Shown piece after piece: positions 32,532-41,735 of a DNA stretch of 47,944 nucleotides. Each line of letters begins with the position of its first letter. Positions within the stretch are counted from its first letter, which is position 1. Under the pieces are notes generated by a model. It saw only the letters and a program-made list of their open reading frames with translations, made no database searches and had not been told where the DNA came from. The position numbers and the translations under genes are program-made. Source of the stretch: an uncultured Eubacterium sp. (GTDB lineage Bacteria > Bacillota > Clostridia > Lachnospirales > CAG-274); assembly GCA_900545305.1 (NCBI GenBank), contig UQYD01000012.1, positions 1 through 47,944 on the forward strand. The letters are read 5' to 3'.

Positions 32532-35234
32532 ATGAAAAAGAGAGTGCTTTCTTTAGGCATAGTTCTTACTATGATGGCATCTTCAATGCAGACTTTTGCA
32601 GAAGATTATTCAGATATGCCTACTGGTTGGTCTAATGCTGCTATGACTTATGCAGTAAACAACGGTTACATTAAGGGTAGTAACGGTAAATTAAACCCTC
32701 AGGGTCTTGCAACTAGAGCTCAGGTAGCATCTATATTTGCAAGAGTATTAAAGTTAGAAGACAAGGCAGACCTTAGTTCTTATACTGATGTTAATGCTAG
32801 TCAGTGGTACTACGATGATTTAGCTAAGGCTGTAGATGCCGGTCTTTTCAAGGGTTCAGACAACAAGCTCAGACCAAATGACAACATTACTAGAGAAGAA
32901 GTAATGGCAATTATTGCTAGAGCATATGACCTTACTGGCGAAAACGGTAACCTTTCAGCTTTTACTGACGGTTCAACTGTTTCAAGCTGGGCTGTAAATG
33001 CTGTTTCAGCTTTAGTTGAAAATGGTATTGTAAACGGTAGTAATGGTAAATTAAATCCAAAGAACAACATTACTAGAGAAGAATTTGCACAGCTTTTATA
33101 CAACTGCGAAAATAAATTTGGTGCTGATGAAGAAAGCACAGAAATAACTACTGATGCAGAAGATACTACTGTAGACACTACAGAAGAAAGCTCAACTGAA
33201 ACTACTACTTTCGTTGGCAAAAACTCATTAAAGTCTGCTGGTGGTGGCTCATCTTCAAGCAGTAGCAAGAAGTCAAATACTAAGACAACAGAGGCTACTA
33301 CTGAAACAACTACTGAAGCAACTACTGAAACTACTACAGCTATTGCCCTTGAAACAAAGGACAAGGTAACAGTTGATGGTGTTGACTACTATGTTGCTAC
33401 ACTTGAAAAGCCAATGTCTGATTATACATTTACTTTCAATGGTACTGCTGTTACACCTACTGCTGTAAATGCTGAAAAGACTATTGTTAAGTACAGCGAT
33501 AATGCCCTTTCCGGTTACAATTTTGCTAAGAAGACTTTAACTTACGGCGAATACTGGTATGCAGAAACTAGTGATGGTTTCAACGGTACTCTTTCTACTG
33601 AATTTGCTAAGAACGGTACTGTAGCTGAAATTCCTGACAGCTATACTGCTTCTCAGAGTGCTGACGATAAGTATGCTGCTAATGGTGCTGATACTGACGC
33701 CGGTATGTACGATGCTGTTTCAAGAGCTACTACTGGTTACGGTTTAGGTAGATTATCATTTACTCAGGCTGTTAATGCTTTAAACAGCAATGGCGAAATG
33801 GCTCCTTTCTCTAGCTCTATCAAGTATGAAAATGGTGCTTACACTGTTGTAAGACCTGACAATGCAAAGGCTGACTTTGGTTATGACGGTTCTTCTAACA
33901 GAGGTAGCAACGGTAAAATAACTGCTACCGGTATTAAAGATGTTGTTGTTGCTGTTTCTAAGGATATGGCTATTAATGCTGAAATCTTAAAGAATGTTTC
34001 CGGCTACGAAGCTCAGGCTCAGAAAGTTTCTGACGAAATTGCATCTTTAAACTTTGATGCCGATTTAAATGAAAACAATGTTTATGCTTACAAGGAATTA
34101 AATGCTAATGGTCTTTACGGCAAGAGAGTTGTTAATGACAATGTTTCTGTAAAGAATGTTGGTAACTATTCTGAAGCTAACACAAATGATGACAATAAAT
34201 TTACTGTAAACACAAAGTATGCTAAGAGATTTGGCGATGTTACTTTCCTTGTTTACTTCGATGATTATGCAAATATGAAAGCTGATGACCCAGCTCATAA
34301 GAATATTAATACTGATGAAGCTGTTGCCGGTAAGGTTGGCGAATTTAAGGATTATATTTACAATGTTCAGGGTGCTAAGATTGAATACTTAGGCGAAGAC
34401 GGTACTGCTACTCCTGTTGTTGCCGGTGCTAAGTTTGCATCTGACTTATGGATTTCTCCTAACCACGGTCCTGTTGTTGAAGTTGCTGTAACTAACAGCT
34501 ACGATAGATTTAAGGCATTTGGCAATGGTAAGTACAGAATTACTTTAGTTGCTGACGGTTACAAGGACGTTGTTCTTGAATCTAGTGCTAGATTTGACCT
34601 CGACTCTCCTCTTAAAATGCAGGGTGATGACGATGATGTAAGCGAAATTACAAACGGTACTGATTTAGTATTAAACTACGATATTAACAATGCTACATAT
34701 GCTGAAAGCCTTGTAAATGCTGTTGCTAACGGTACTGCTAATATTACTATCGGCGAAGGCAGAAATAATGTAGCTGAAAATGGTAAGGTTGTTGTAAACG
34801 GTAATGTTCTTACACTTACTTTTGAAAATGTTAAGGACAGCCTCAAGAAAGATACACAGTATACTGTAACATTCCCTACTTTAGATTACAATGATGCTGA
34901 CAAGTTAGGTATGACTGCATCTGTTCACTATGCTCCTGCTGACGCAGTTAGCACAACTGCTGAAGAAAACAACGAAGAAAAAGCAGTTGTTACTGAAACA
35001 GAAGACAATACTACAGTTTTCGAAGATGTTGTAAAGGACAATACAGCAGACATAACTGATGTAATTACTGTTGCTTTACCGGAAGTTGACGAAACTAAGG
35101 CTGTAGTAGTAGATGAAACTACTGTTGCTGAAACAGAAGAAACTACTGAAGAAGTAACTGAGGAAACTACAGAAGAAGCTACTGCTGAAACTATTGTTGA
35201 AGAAGTAACTGAAAGCGAAACAGTTGCTGAATAA
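32532..35234 (+). CDS. S-layer homology surface protein with Thr/Glu linkers
   Basis: 900 residues from ATG 32532 behind AAAGGAGG; the frame stays open 33 codons upstream without a ribosome site. Signal peptide (1-23, ending TFA), three SLH domains (about 25-195; TRAQVASIFAR, TREEVMAIIAR, TREEFAQLLYN) for binding cell-wall polysaccharide, a Thr/Glu/Ser linker, a large beta-rich region and a Thr/Glu-rich acidic tail. The sequence around TYGEYWYAETS and YDAVSRATTGYG recalls Tp47-type surface domains, and DAVSRAT resembles the ApbE flavinylation motif with Arg for Gly/Ser. It carries the shared operator. Probably an abundant surface component of the redox locus. Confidence 0.82.
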   Translation: MKKRVLSLGIVLTMMASSMQTFAEDYSDMPTGWSNAAMTYAVNNGYIKGSNGKLNPQGLATRAQVASIFARVLKLEDKADLSSYTDVNASQWYYDDLAKAVDAGLFKGSDNKLRPNDNITREEVMAIIARAYDLTGENGNLSAFTDGSTVSSWAVNAVSALVENGIVNGSNGKLNPKNNITREEFAQLLYNCENKFGADEESTEITTDAEDTTVDTTEESSTETTTFVGKNSLKSAGGGSSSSSSKKSNTKTTEATTETTTEATTETTTAIALETKDKVTVDGVDYYVATLEKPMSDYTFTFNGTAVTPTAVNAEKTIVKYSDNALSGYNFAKKTLTYGEYWYAETSDGFNGTLSTEFAKNGTVAEIPDSYTASQSADDKYAANGADTDAGMYDAVSRATTGYGLGRLSFTQAVNALNSNGEMAPFSSSIKYENGAYTVVRPDNAKADFGYDGSSNRGSNGKITATGIKDVVVAVSKDMAINAEILKNVSGYEAQAQKVSDEIASLNFDADLNENNVYAYKELNANGLYGKRVVNDNVSVKNVGNYSEANTNDDNKFTVNTKYAKRFGDVTFLVYFDDYANMKADDPAHKNINTDEAVAGKVGEFKDYIYNVQGAKIEYLGEDGTATPVVAGAKFASDLWISPNHGPVVEVAVTNSYDRFKAFGNGKYRITLVADGYKDVVLESSARFDLDSPLKMQGDDDDVSEITNGTDLVLNYDINNATYAESLVNAVANGTANITIGEGRNNVAENGKVVVNGNVLTLTFENVKDSLKKDTQYTVTFPTLDYNDADKLGMTASVHYAPADAVSTTAEENNEEKAVVTETEDNTTVFEDVVKDNTADITDVITVALPEVDETKAVVVDETTVAETEETTEEVTEETTEEATAETIVEEVTESETVAE

Positions 35235-35252
35235 ATTATATTAGTTTAGAGA

Positions 35253-35278
35253 GGGTGTGCATATTTGCACACCCTTAA
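35253..35278 (+). terminator. Terminator of the S-layer protein gene
   Basis: GGGTGTGCA (35253-35261), loop TATT, TGCACACCC (35266-35274), then a T-rich tail. Confidence 0.88.
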
Positions 35279-35304
35279 TTATTGTTTAAATTTATGCCAA
35301 ACTG

Positions 35305-35363
35305 TTGACATTAATTTAATAATATGATAGATTGTTTTAGGTGTAGTTAGCTACTTCTAACTA
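35305..35363 (+). promoter_or_regulatory. Promoter and operator of apbE
   Basis: TTGACA (35305-35310), 17 bases, TAGATT (35328-35333), then TAGTTAG-N6-CTAACTA (35344-35363) across the start region. Confidence 0.78.
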
Positions 35364-35393
35364 AATTTATACAACGACAGAAAGGTACTTGAG

Positions 35394-36401
35394 ATGAGAT
35401 TGTTTTCAAAGAAAATTCTACTTCCATTACTTGTAGGTTCATTGCTACTTACAGGCTGTAGTTCAGGTAAAATTCAAGAACAAAAGAAAACTGTATATGC
35501 TATGGATACAATTATGGATTTAACAGCCTATACTGATAATTCCGATGTTTTAAACGATGCTGAAAAGAAAATTAATGAAATAGACAAAGAATTAAGACGT
35601 GGAAGTCAGGAAAGTGAAATATATGCTGTAAACAATAACGAAGAAACTAAACTTACTGATGAAACAGCTTATATTGTTGAAACAGCACTTAATATTGGTA
35701 AAAAGACAAGTGGTGCATTTGATATTACTATTGCTCCTGTTATGGATTTATGGGGTTTCTATAATCAAAAATTCTATGTACCTACAGACGATGAGATAAA
35801 AAATGCTTTAAAAACTGTAGACTATAGCAAGGTATCAATCAAAGATAATGTTATTTCTAAGCCTAAAGAAACACAAGTGGATTTAGGTGGTATTGCCAAA
35901 GGTTATACCTCTGATACTGTTATAAAACTCCTCAAAGACGAAGGAGTAACATCAGCAATTATCTCATTAGGTGGTAATGTTCAAACTTTAGGAACAAAGC
36001 CAGACGGCAATCTTTGGAAAGTTGCCATACAAGACCCTTTTAACCAAAATAAATATGTTGGTGGTGTAAAGGTATCTGACAAAGCTGTTATAACTTCCGG
36101 TGGTTATCAAAGATACTTTGTTAAAGACGGTGTAACTTATGAACACATTGTTGACCCTAAGACAGGAAAACCGGCAACAAGTGGTTTAAGTTCTGTAACT
36201 ATAGTAACAGACAAAGGTATTGAGGGCGACGGTCTTTCAACAGCCTTATTTGTAATGGGACTTGATAAAGCTACGGAATATTGGAAAGAAAATCAGGATT
36301 TCCAAGCTGTGTTTATTACAACTGACGGAAAAATATATGTTACAGAAGGATTAAAAGATAGCTATTTCAGCGATAGAGATTATAGCATTATAGAAAAATA
36401 G
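35394..36401 (+). CDS. apbE: FAD:protein FMN transferase, lipoprotein
   Basis: 335 residues. Lipobox LLTGC places it on the outer face of the membrane. ApbE hydrolyses FAD and attaches FMN through a phosphoester bond to a Thr of target proteins. Family motifs: YAMDTIMDLTAY, TSGAFDITIAP, VDLGGIAKGYTSD, ISLGGNV, TSGGYQRYF, YEHIVDPKTGKPA and GDGLSTALFVMG. The neighbouring FMN_bind protein with SSAT is its obvious target. A shared operator places it in the same regulatory group. Confidence 0.95.
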   Translation: MRLFSKKILLPLLVGSLLLTGCSSGKIQEQKKTVYAMDTIMDLTAYTDNSDVLNDAEKKINEIDKELRRGSQESEIYAVNNNEETKLTDETAYIVETALNIGKKTSGAFDITIAPVMDLWGFYNQKFYVPTDDEIKNALKTVDYSKVSIKDNVISKPKETQVDLGGIAKGYTSDTVIKLLKDEGVTSAIISLGGNVQTLGTKPDGNLWKVAIQDPFNQNKYVGGVKVSDKAVITSGGYQRYFVKDGVTYEHIVDPKTGKPATSGLSSVTIVTDKGIEGDGLSTALFVMGLDKATEYWKENQDFQAVFITTDGKIYVTEGLKDSYFSDRDYSIIEK

Positions 36402-36443
36402 AAAAAATGCCCGTTTCCTTGTTGTGGAAATGGGTATTTTTTT
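36402..36443 (+). terminator. Terminator of apbE
   Basis: A long stem (36402-36418 with 36426-36442, two G-U pairs; core GTTTCC/GGAAAT) immediately follows the apbE stop and ends in a T run. Confidence 0.88.
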
Positions 36444-36498
36444 ATGAACATAAAGCCTCCCCTTATTTACATATTTTCAATATTGGCATTTTTGTAAT

Positions 36499-36533
36499 TT
36501 GTTGCTATGTTGTTGCTATTTATATGTTATAAT
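36499..36533 (+). promoter_or_regulatory. Direct repeat and -10 box upstream of the C40 peptidase
   Basis: TTGTTGCTAT occurs twice, 11 bases apart (36499-36508 and 36510-36519), just upstream of TATAAT (36528-36533). There is no good -35 box, so an activator may bind the phased repeats. TGTTGC-N5-TGTTGC is one base per half from the WalR box TGTWAH-N5-TGTWAH. Confidence 0.45.
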
Positions 36534-36578
36534 AATATTGTAATTAAATTAATTTCCCTAAATTAAAGGAGGTTGCCT

Positions 36579-37937
36579 ATGAAAAAGAGAAGGTTATTTA
36601 AAGCATTTTTATCAACATTTATTATTTTTAATTTGTTTTCAACGTCTGCTATGGCAGATACGGGCTACAATGTTGCTAATTCTGTTTTACCTGAAATGTG
36701 CAATTCAAGTTACTGGACTTCCAAAATTGCTGAACCAGACAAAATCATTATGAACAGCAGTGATATTGAAAATTTTAATAAAAGCATAATTAACACTTCC
36801 GGAACAAATATGGCAAACCTTGAATGTGTTAATGAAAATTTTAATGGTGTAGAAATGGTAAACAACCTTTCTAACTTTACATTAAACAACACATTTTACA
36901 TAAACGGAAATGTTATGTCTAAAGATTATATACAGAATATTAGAAACAATATTAAAAATAGTGATGTTTCTAGCAGTATGACTTTAAAATACGGCATTGT
37001 TGTAAACAGAACAGTTCTCAAATACCAGCCGGATTCTGCAAATTGGTCATGGCGTAAAGACCAATGGGATTGGAATGAAAATTCTGCAACTTCAATGGAA
37101 GTTAATACACCTGTTGTAGTATACTTCCAAACAGCCGATAAGAAATTCTCATATATAAGATGTGATTATTACAACGGCTGGGTTTCCAACAATGATATAG
37201 CAATATGCCAAAGTCGAGAAGAATGGTTAAATGCTAAAAATCTAAAAGACTTTATTGTTGTTACAGCACCTAATATCCGTCTTGAAAAAGATGAAGTAGA
37301 TTCAAGCTTATCCGAAAAATTCCTGGGTATGGGTACAAAACTAGAGCTTGTTAAGCAGGAAAATTTGCACTATAACTACTATAGAACAAACTGGTTTAAT
37401 TACACTGTTAAGATACCTGTAAGAAACTCTGACGGTAGTTATGGTACAAAATTAGCTCTTGTACCTGTAAACCGAGATGTACATGTTGGTTACTTAGATT
37501 ACACTAGAAAAAACACTTTAGACCTAGCCTTTAAATATTTAGGCAACAGATATGGCTGGGGTGGTTCTCTTAATTCTCGAGATTGTTCAGAATTGGTAAT
37601 GTCAGTGTATAGCTGTTTTGGATTTAAATTACCAAGAGATGTTTCTACACAAAGCAAAATTCCTACTGCACAAAGTGTGGGGAATATGACTGATTACGAA
37701 AAGTCAGTAGTTCTTGACAATACTCCACCAGGGGCAATATTGCAATTTAAAGGACACGAAATGCTCTATTTGGGCAAGGTTAATGGCAAATATTATATAC
37801 TAAATGCTTCAGGCTCTATTAATTCAAACGGCGTAAATACATATATAAATACCATTACAATATACAGCCTAGACGTACTCCGTGCAAATGGTGTATCTTT
37901 TTATTCAGCTATTAACAATGTTGTAAATATAAAGTAA
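36579..37937 (+). CDS. Secreted NlpC/P60 (C40) peptidase with SH3-like domains
   Basis: 452 residues from ATG 36579, six bases after AAAGGAGG; a TTG two codons earlier is inside that site. Signal peptide about 1-27 (AMA end). An N-terminal helical domain is followed by SH3-like bacterial domains (VVNRTVLKYQPDSANW; VVTAPNIRLEKDEV) and a C-terminal NlpC/P60 domain: AFKYLGNRYGWGGSLNSRDCSELV with the catalytic Cys, then GHEMLYLG with the catalytic His. It cleaves gamma-D-Glu-diamino acid bonds of peptidoglycan stem peptides, by family. Confidence 0.88.
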   Translation: MKKRRLFKAFLSTFIIFNLFSTSAMADTGYNVANSVLPEMCNSSYWTSKIAEPDKIIMNSSDIENFNKSIINTSGTNMANLECVNENFNGVEMVNNLSNFTLNNTFYINGNVMSKDYIQNIRNNIKNSDVSSSMTLKYGIVVNRTVLKYQPDSANWSWRKDQWDWNENSATSMEVNTPVVVYFQTADKKFSYIRCDYYNGWVSNNDIAICQSREEWLNAKNLKDFIVVTAPNIRLEKDEVDSSLSEKFLGMGTKLELVKQENLHYNYYRTNWFNYTVKIPVRNSDGSYGTKLALVPVNRDVHVGYLDYTRKNTLDLAFKYLGNRYGWGGSLNSRDCSELVMSVYSCFGFKLPRDVSTQSKIPTAQSVGNMTDYEKSVVLDNTPPGAILQFKGHEMLYLGKVNGKYYILNASGSINSNGVNTYINTITIYSLDVLRANGVSFYSAINNVVNIK

Positions 37938-37950
37938 ATTTACTTATAAA

Positions 37951-37993
37951 AAAGACTCTGATTAACCTTCCCAATCGGCTAAACAGAGTCTTT
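37951..37993. terminator. Bidirectional terminator
   Basis: AAAGACTCTG (37951-37960) pairs with CAGAGTCTTT (37984-37993), with T runs on both strands. It lies between the convergent C40 peptidase and the small peptide gene. Confidence 0.8.
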
Positions 37994-38003
37994 ATATTTT
38001 AAA

Positions 38004-38144
38004 TTAAGAATTTAAACGATTTACTGTACTATACTTATTTTTACCGGAAAAACCATAGTTAGCACTAATACTAACATAATTTGTCTTATCACAAATATCA
38101 AAATTAGTTATGCTAATTTCTGGTGTAACATATTCCCGTTTCAT
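38004..38144 (-). CDS. Small peptide of the MKxxYxxPEI type, unknown function
   Basis: 46 codons. Starts MKREYVTPEISITNF and is followed by Asn/Ser/Tyr-rich residues. Many Clostridia encode short peptides with this opening (Lys-x-Tyr-x-x-Pro-Glu-x-x-x-x-x-Phe) beside secreted proteins; their role is unknown. GGGGA precedes the ATG at 6-8 bases. It lies 33 bases downstream of the large secreted protein gene on the same strand, so the two are likely co-transcribed. Minimal length lowers certainty. Confidence 0.6.
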   Translation of the reverse strand: MKREYVTPEISITNFDICDKTNYVSISANYGFSGKNKYSTVNRLNS

Positions 38145-38177
38145 AATTCTATATATCCCCCTATTTTAATGCTTATT

Positions 38178-41084
38178 TTAATCATCTACTATATCTGCAT
38201 AACTTGTAGTATAAAGAGAAGGTGTATTAATAAAAATCCAATCTGTGATGTAATCACCATCTGTATTTTCAGCAGATGCTATATAGTGCTTTCTAACATA
38301 AAACTTTATATTAGCAGATAAATTCTTAACTTCAAAGCCAAAAACACCCTTAGCACGTTCTGCCCAATAAGCAGAATTTTGCATATCTCCGTTAAGGACA
38401 GGTGAACATCTTCTGTCAAGAGCCCAGCCTGTTATAGGATTTTCAACAAAATACATATTTTTACCTTCTGTATCTTCTGCTGGAAGTATAGTTTCATTGC
38501 CCCAGATAAAACCATCATAGTAAGCTACATTCGTATTTACAAACAATGGTTCTGCAGAAGATGGGTCAAAGTCTTCATCTTCACTGGAAACAACGTCAAA
38601 GCCGACAGCATCCCATTTTCTCTTTTCAGCTTCTTCACGTTCTTCGTTTGCATATCCCCAGCTAAATGCTCCTGCAACTACAAACCCGTATCTTGCACTG
38701 TCTTCACCAATATTATTATTTTCTCTATATATAATTACATCTCTCAATATATTGCTGAATTTTATAGTTTTAGTATCATTCTCTAAACCATTTGAAACTC
38801 CTGTTGCTCTTACTCTATAGTAGTAACCACTCTGAGATTTAACTATTATACCTGGGTCATACTTTATCATTTCTTCTTCATTTGCATACTCTGAATCAGC
38901 AGGAACATCAACATTAATATCAAGAGTTGAGCTACCTAAGCTGTAATAATATGATGAAACAGCAATTGTATTTTTATGTCTGTCACTTTCTTTAAAATAA
39001 ATTGGTGTTTGTGTCTGGTTCAAACAAATCTCACCAATTTCTACACTACCATCAAGATAAATTGCTGTAGATGTATATATGTCAGAAAGATAATTTGATA
39101 ATTCTGTACTATCCTGACCATAAACATAAACATAATTCTTATTTGACCTTATTTGGGCGTCTGATGTAGGATAAAACAAAAGATTATCTGCACTATCACT
39201 AAGAGTGATTGCTCCCTTTTCACCAACTGTTTCATTGTAGCAAATATCAGTCTTTTTAACTGTAATTTTACAGTCATTGCTGGCACACAATATACCTGTA
39301 CCGTGATTATATGCAATATCAGCACCATTTATTTCAATCTCTGAACCAGAACCTAAAGGATTGATTACAGCATAGTCAATCGCTTTCCACGCAACACTAT
39401 GATTTACTGAATAATTTCTTACAAGTGATACTTTGTTATTTAAAACAACCTTACCACCCTTAACACCGATAAATGCACCAAAGTCAGAACCCTTATTAGT
39501 TCCATCTATAACAGGATTTAACTTCTGATTATCATAATCGTACTTAAAACCACCATCAAAAATTACACCCTCATTATAGTTATCACTACCAATATTAAGT
39601 TCTGCACCATCTGAAACCACTATAAAGTTTTCCAAAATATATGTTTCTTCATACTTATACCAAGGATTTACCTGTACTGTTATAGTTTTAGTATAATCTG
39701 AAGTATCTCTAATAATAGAGTGTCTTTTGCCGTTAGATACAAGAGTAACCTTAGTATTAATTCCCGAAATCAAAGGTGCTCTGGATTTGTCACCATAACT
39801 ATAACTATTACTGTCATTTGAAATATCATTTGAGTTAATGTAATAGTCTTCATTTAATGTAATTGTTGCTGTTCTACCATTTGCGGCTGTAACAGCCTCA
39901 AGGAAAGTCATACACTGAGTAACATTATTATTGCTATCTGTTACTGTGAAAATACCGTTTGTTATCTCTGTACTTTCACCCTCTGTTCCACCTGAAACAA
40001 AGGCAAATTTAAAAGCTTTTATCTTAGAAGTAACTGAATACACATAATATGTCTTACCTGCCTCAAGTTTATAAGCTCCTTCAAAAATTAAATCCTTTGA
40101 CTTATCATTATAAACTTCATTATTGCATATGTAAGATGTTTTTCCACCACCTAAACCAACTTTTACATAAAATGTACCGTCTGTTGGGGCAGTGAAGGCA
40201 TAATACGAACCAGCACTTGGAACTCTGTTTCTAACAGTTGGATTAGTAGAACCCTGTACATATTTTCCGTCAACAGAACTATTTTTAGGTGACATTTTTT
40301 CGCCTATAATAAGACCATTGTCATCACCGGCAGGAGCTCCCTTTGCATATTTGTCTGTGCTAAAGTCCCAGTATGTAGCATCTTCTGTTGCCGGCCAATC
40401 CACAGATGCCTGTGTAGTTTCTTCAGTTGTAGACTCTGTAGTTTCCTCAGTAGTAGACTCATTCTCTCCCTGTTCTGCTACAAATTCTAAGTAGTAAATC
40501 TGAATTTTAGAGCCACTTACATACGCCTTATAGGTTTTACCATTTTCAACATCAAATGTAGATTTTTTATATAAACTACCACCTGTTTTGTTTGGCACTG
40601 TTTCATCAAATATGTAACCTGTTTTACCTTTACTTATTTTATAAGCAATAGTAAACTTACCTTTTGATGTAGGAGTAAACTCAATACCTGCATTATTTGC
40701 TACAGCTGTAATACTGTCGCTAAACTGAACACCATCAATTTTAGCACCACCGGCAACAGTAAAACCACCATTTACAAATTTAAGTCCATTTTCTTCTGAG
40801 TCTTTAGTACGGTCTGAACTTAAATCCCACACATATGTGTTATCTTCTTCCGATTCCACTAAGGTAGTTGTTTCTGTTTCGTCTTCTACAACTACATTTT
40901 CCGTTGTAGTTTCTGTGGTAATTTCTGTAGTTTCAGTTGTAGATTCTGAAGTGCTATCCAATTTACCGGCAATATCTCCATAATCTATTTGAGTAGAAAC
41001 ACCAACATCATCACCGGCATAAACCGACAATACCAAGTTTGCACTCATTAAAAAAGTCAATACAAGTGCTAAAAGTTTTTTCAT
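38178..41084 (-). CDS. Large secreted surface protein with beta-helix region
   Basis: 968 residues from ATG 41084, behind GGGGGGA; the frame opens 17 codons earlier without a site. Signal peptide about 1-24. Thr/Glu linker, then two similar modules (VWDLSSD...LKFVNGGF...; YWDFSTDKYAKG...GLIIGEKMS...), each ending in a segment like GKTYKAYV/GKTYYVYS. These resemble carbohydrate-binding or pectate-lyase-associated domains. A parallel beta-helix-like region follows (about 420-720: NEDYYINSND, IEINGADIAYNHGTGILCASNDCKI), then a beta-rich C-terminal part. No catalytic motif or anchor recognised. Probably adhesion or polysaccharide binding; inference. Confidence 0.72.
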   Translation of the reverse strand: MKKLLALVLTFLMSANLVLSVYAGDDVGVSTQIDYGDIAGKLDSTSESTTETTEITTETTTENVVVEDETETTTLVESEEDNTYVWDLSSDRTKDSEENGLKFVNGGFTVAGGAKIDGVQFSDSITAVANNAGIEFTPTSKGKFTIAYKISKGKTGYIFDETVPNKTGGSLYKKSTFDVENGKTYKAYVSGSKIQIYYLEFVAEQGENESTTEETTESTTEETTQASVDWPATEDATYWDFSTDKYAKGAPAGDDNGLIIGEKMSPKNSSVDGKYVQGSTNPTVRNRVPSAGSYYAFTAPTDGTFYVKVGLGGGKTSYICNNEVYNDKSKDLIFEGAYKLEAGKTYYVYSVTSKIKAFKFAFVSGGTEGESTEITNGIFTVTDSNNNVTQCMTFLEAVTAANGRTATITLNEDYYINSNDISNDSNSYSYGDKSRAPLISGINTKVTLVSNGKRHSIIRDTSDYTKTITVQVNPWYKYEETYILENFIVVSDGAELNIGSDNYNEGVIFDGGFKYDYDNQKLNPVIDGTNKGSDFGAFIGVKGGKVVLNNKVSLVRNYSVNHSVAWKAIDYAVINPLGSGSEIEINGADIAYNHGTGILCASNDCKITVKKTDICYNETVGEKGAITLSDSADNLLFYPTSDAQIRSNKNYVYVYGQDSTELSNYLSDIYTSTAIYLDGSVEIGEICLNQTQTPIYFKESDRHKNTIAVSSYYYSLGSSTLDINVDVPADSEYANEEEMIKYDPGIIVKSQSGYYYRVRATGVSNGLENDTKTIKFSNILRDVIIYRENNNIGEDSARYGFVVAGAFSWGYANEEREEAEKRKWDAVGFDVVSSEDEDFDPSSAEPLFVNTNVAYYDGFIWGNETILPAEDTEGKNMYFVENPITGWALDRRCSPVLNGDMQNSAYWAERAKGVFGFEVKNLSANIKFYVRKHYIASAENTDGDYITDWIFINTPSLYTTSYADIVDD

Positions 41085-41197
41085 ACAATAATCCCCCCGT
41101 TTTGAATAAACTTTAGCTAATTCTGAATTTCCCATTTTTCCAGAATTATAAATGGATATTACATTACATAAACTTATTTGTAATATCTCTTACCTGC

Positions 41198-41226
41198 ATT
41201 ATACAACCTTAATATAAATTTTACAA
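41198..41226 (-). promoter_or_regulatory. Promoter of the large secreted protein gene
   Basis: On the minus strand TTGTAA (41226-41221), 17 bases, TATAAT (41203-41198), about 115 bases before the ATG. Confidence 0.6.
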
Positions 41227-41735
41227 TATCTAATTTTAACAATTTTCTATATATTTTTTTATAAAACATAGTTAATTCATAGAGGTACTAGTATACAACA
41301 TTAGAATTAAAAAAATATATACGCTAAATTTTAAGATTTTAAAAGAAACAATATAAATTCTTTTTTATTTAAGTTAATAAAATTTTTCTCTGTATCCTTT
41401 TTATAAACTTTTTTATTTTATATTTCTAAAACCCGTTATTTTAAAGACTTTTTTAACATTTTTCATATTAAATAACTATGGAATAATTATAATAAAATAA
41501 TTTTAAATGTAATATAAATTATTACTTTGAAATTATACTTTCATTAATTTAATTAAGAAAAGTCAAAGACTTTTTTAAAATTTTCTTATAAAATACATAA
41601 TTTAACAACATTTTTGACACAAGTATATATATTCACAATTTATTCATATATACATATTTTATATTCTTTTATTATAGCCATATTTAATTTTATACATTTA
41701 CTTTTATAAATTACACTAAAAAACATTATTATATT
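41227..41735. other. Very AT-rich intergenic stretch without a gene
   Basis: About 500 bases of homopolymeric A and T runs with no reading frame of note, no clear hairpin terminator and no known RNA. It separates the secreted protein from repeat cluster 3. Confidence 0.7.

Noticed and set aside
32810..33364. 184-codon minus-strand open frame rich in Val and Ser
   Set aside because: Antisense shadow of the SLH protein gene, produced by its Thr/Glu codon bias; no ribosome site.
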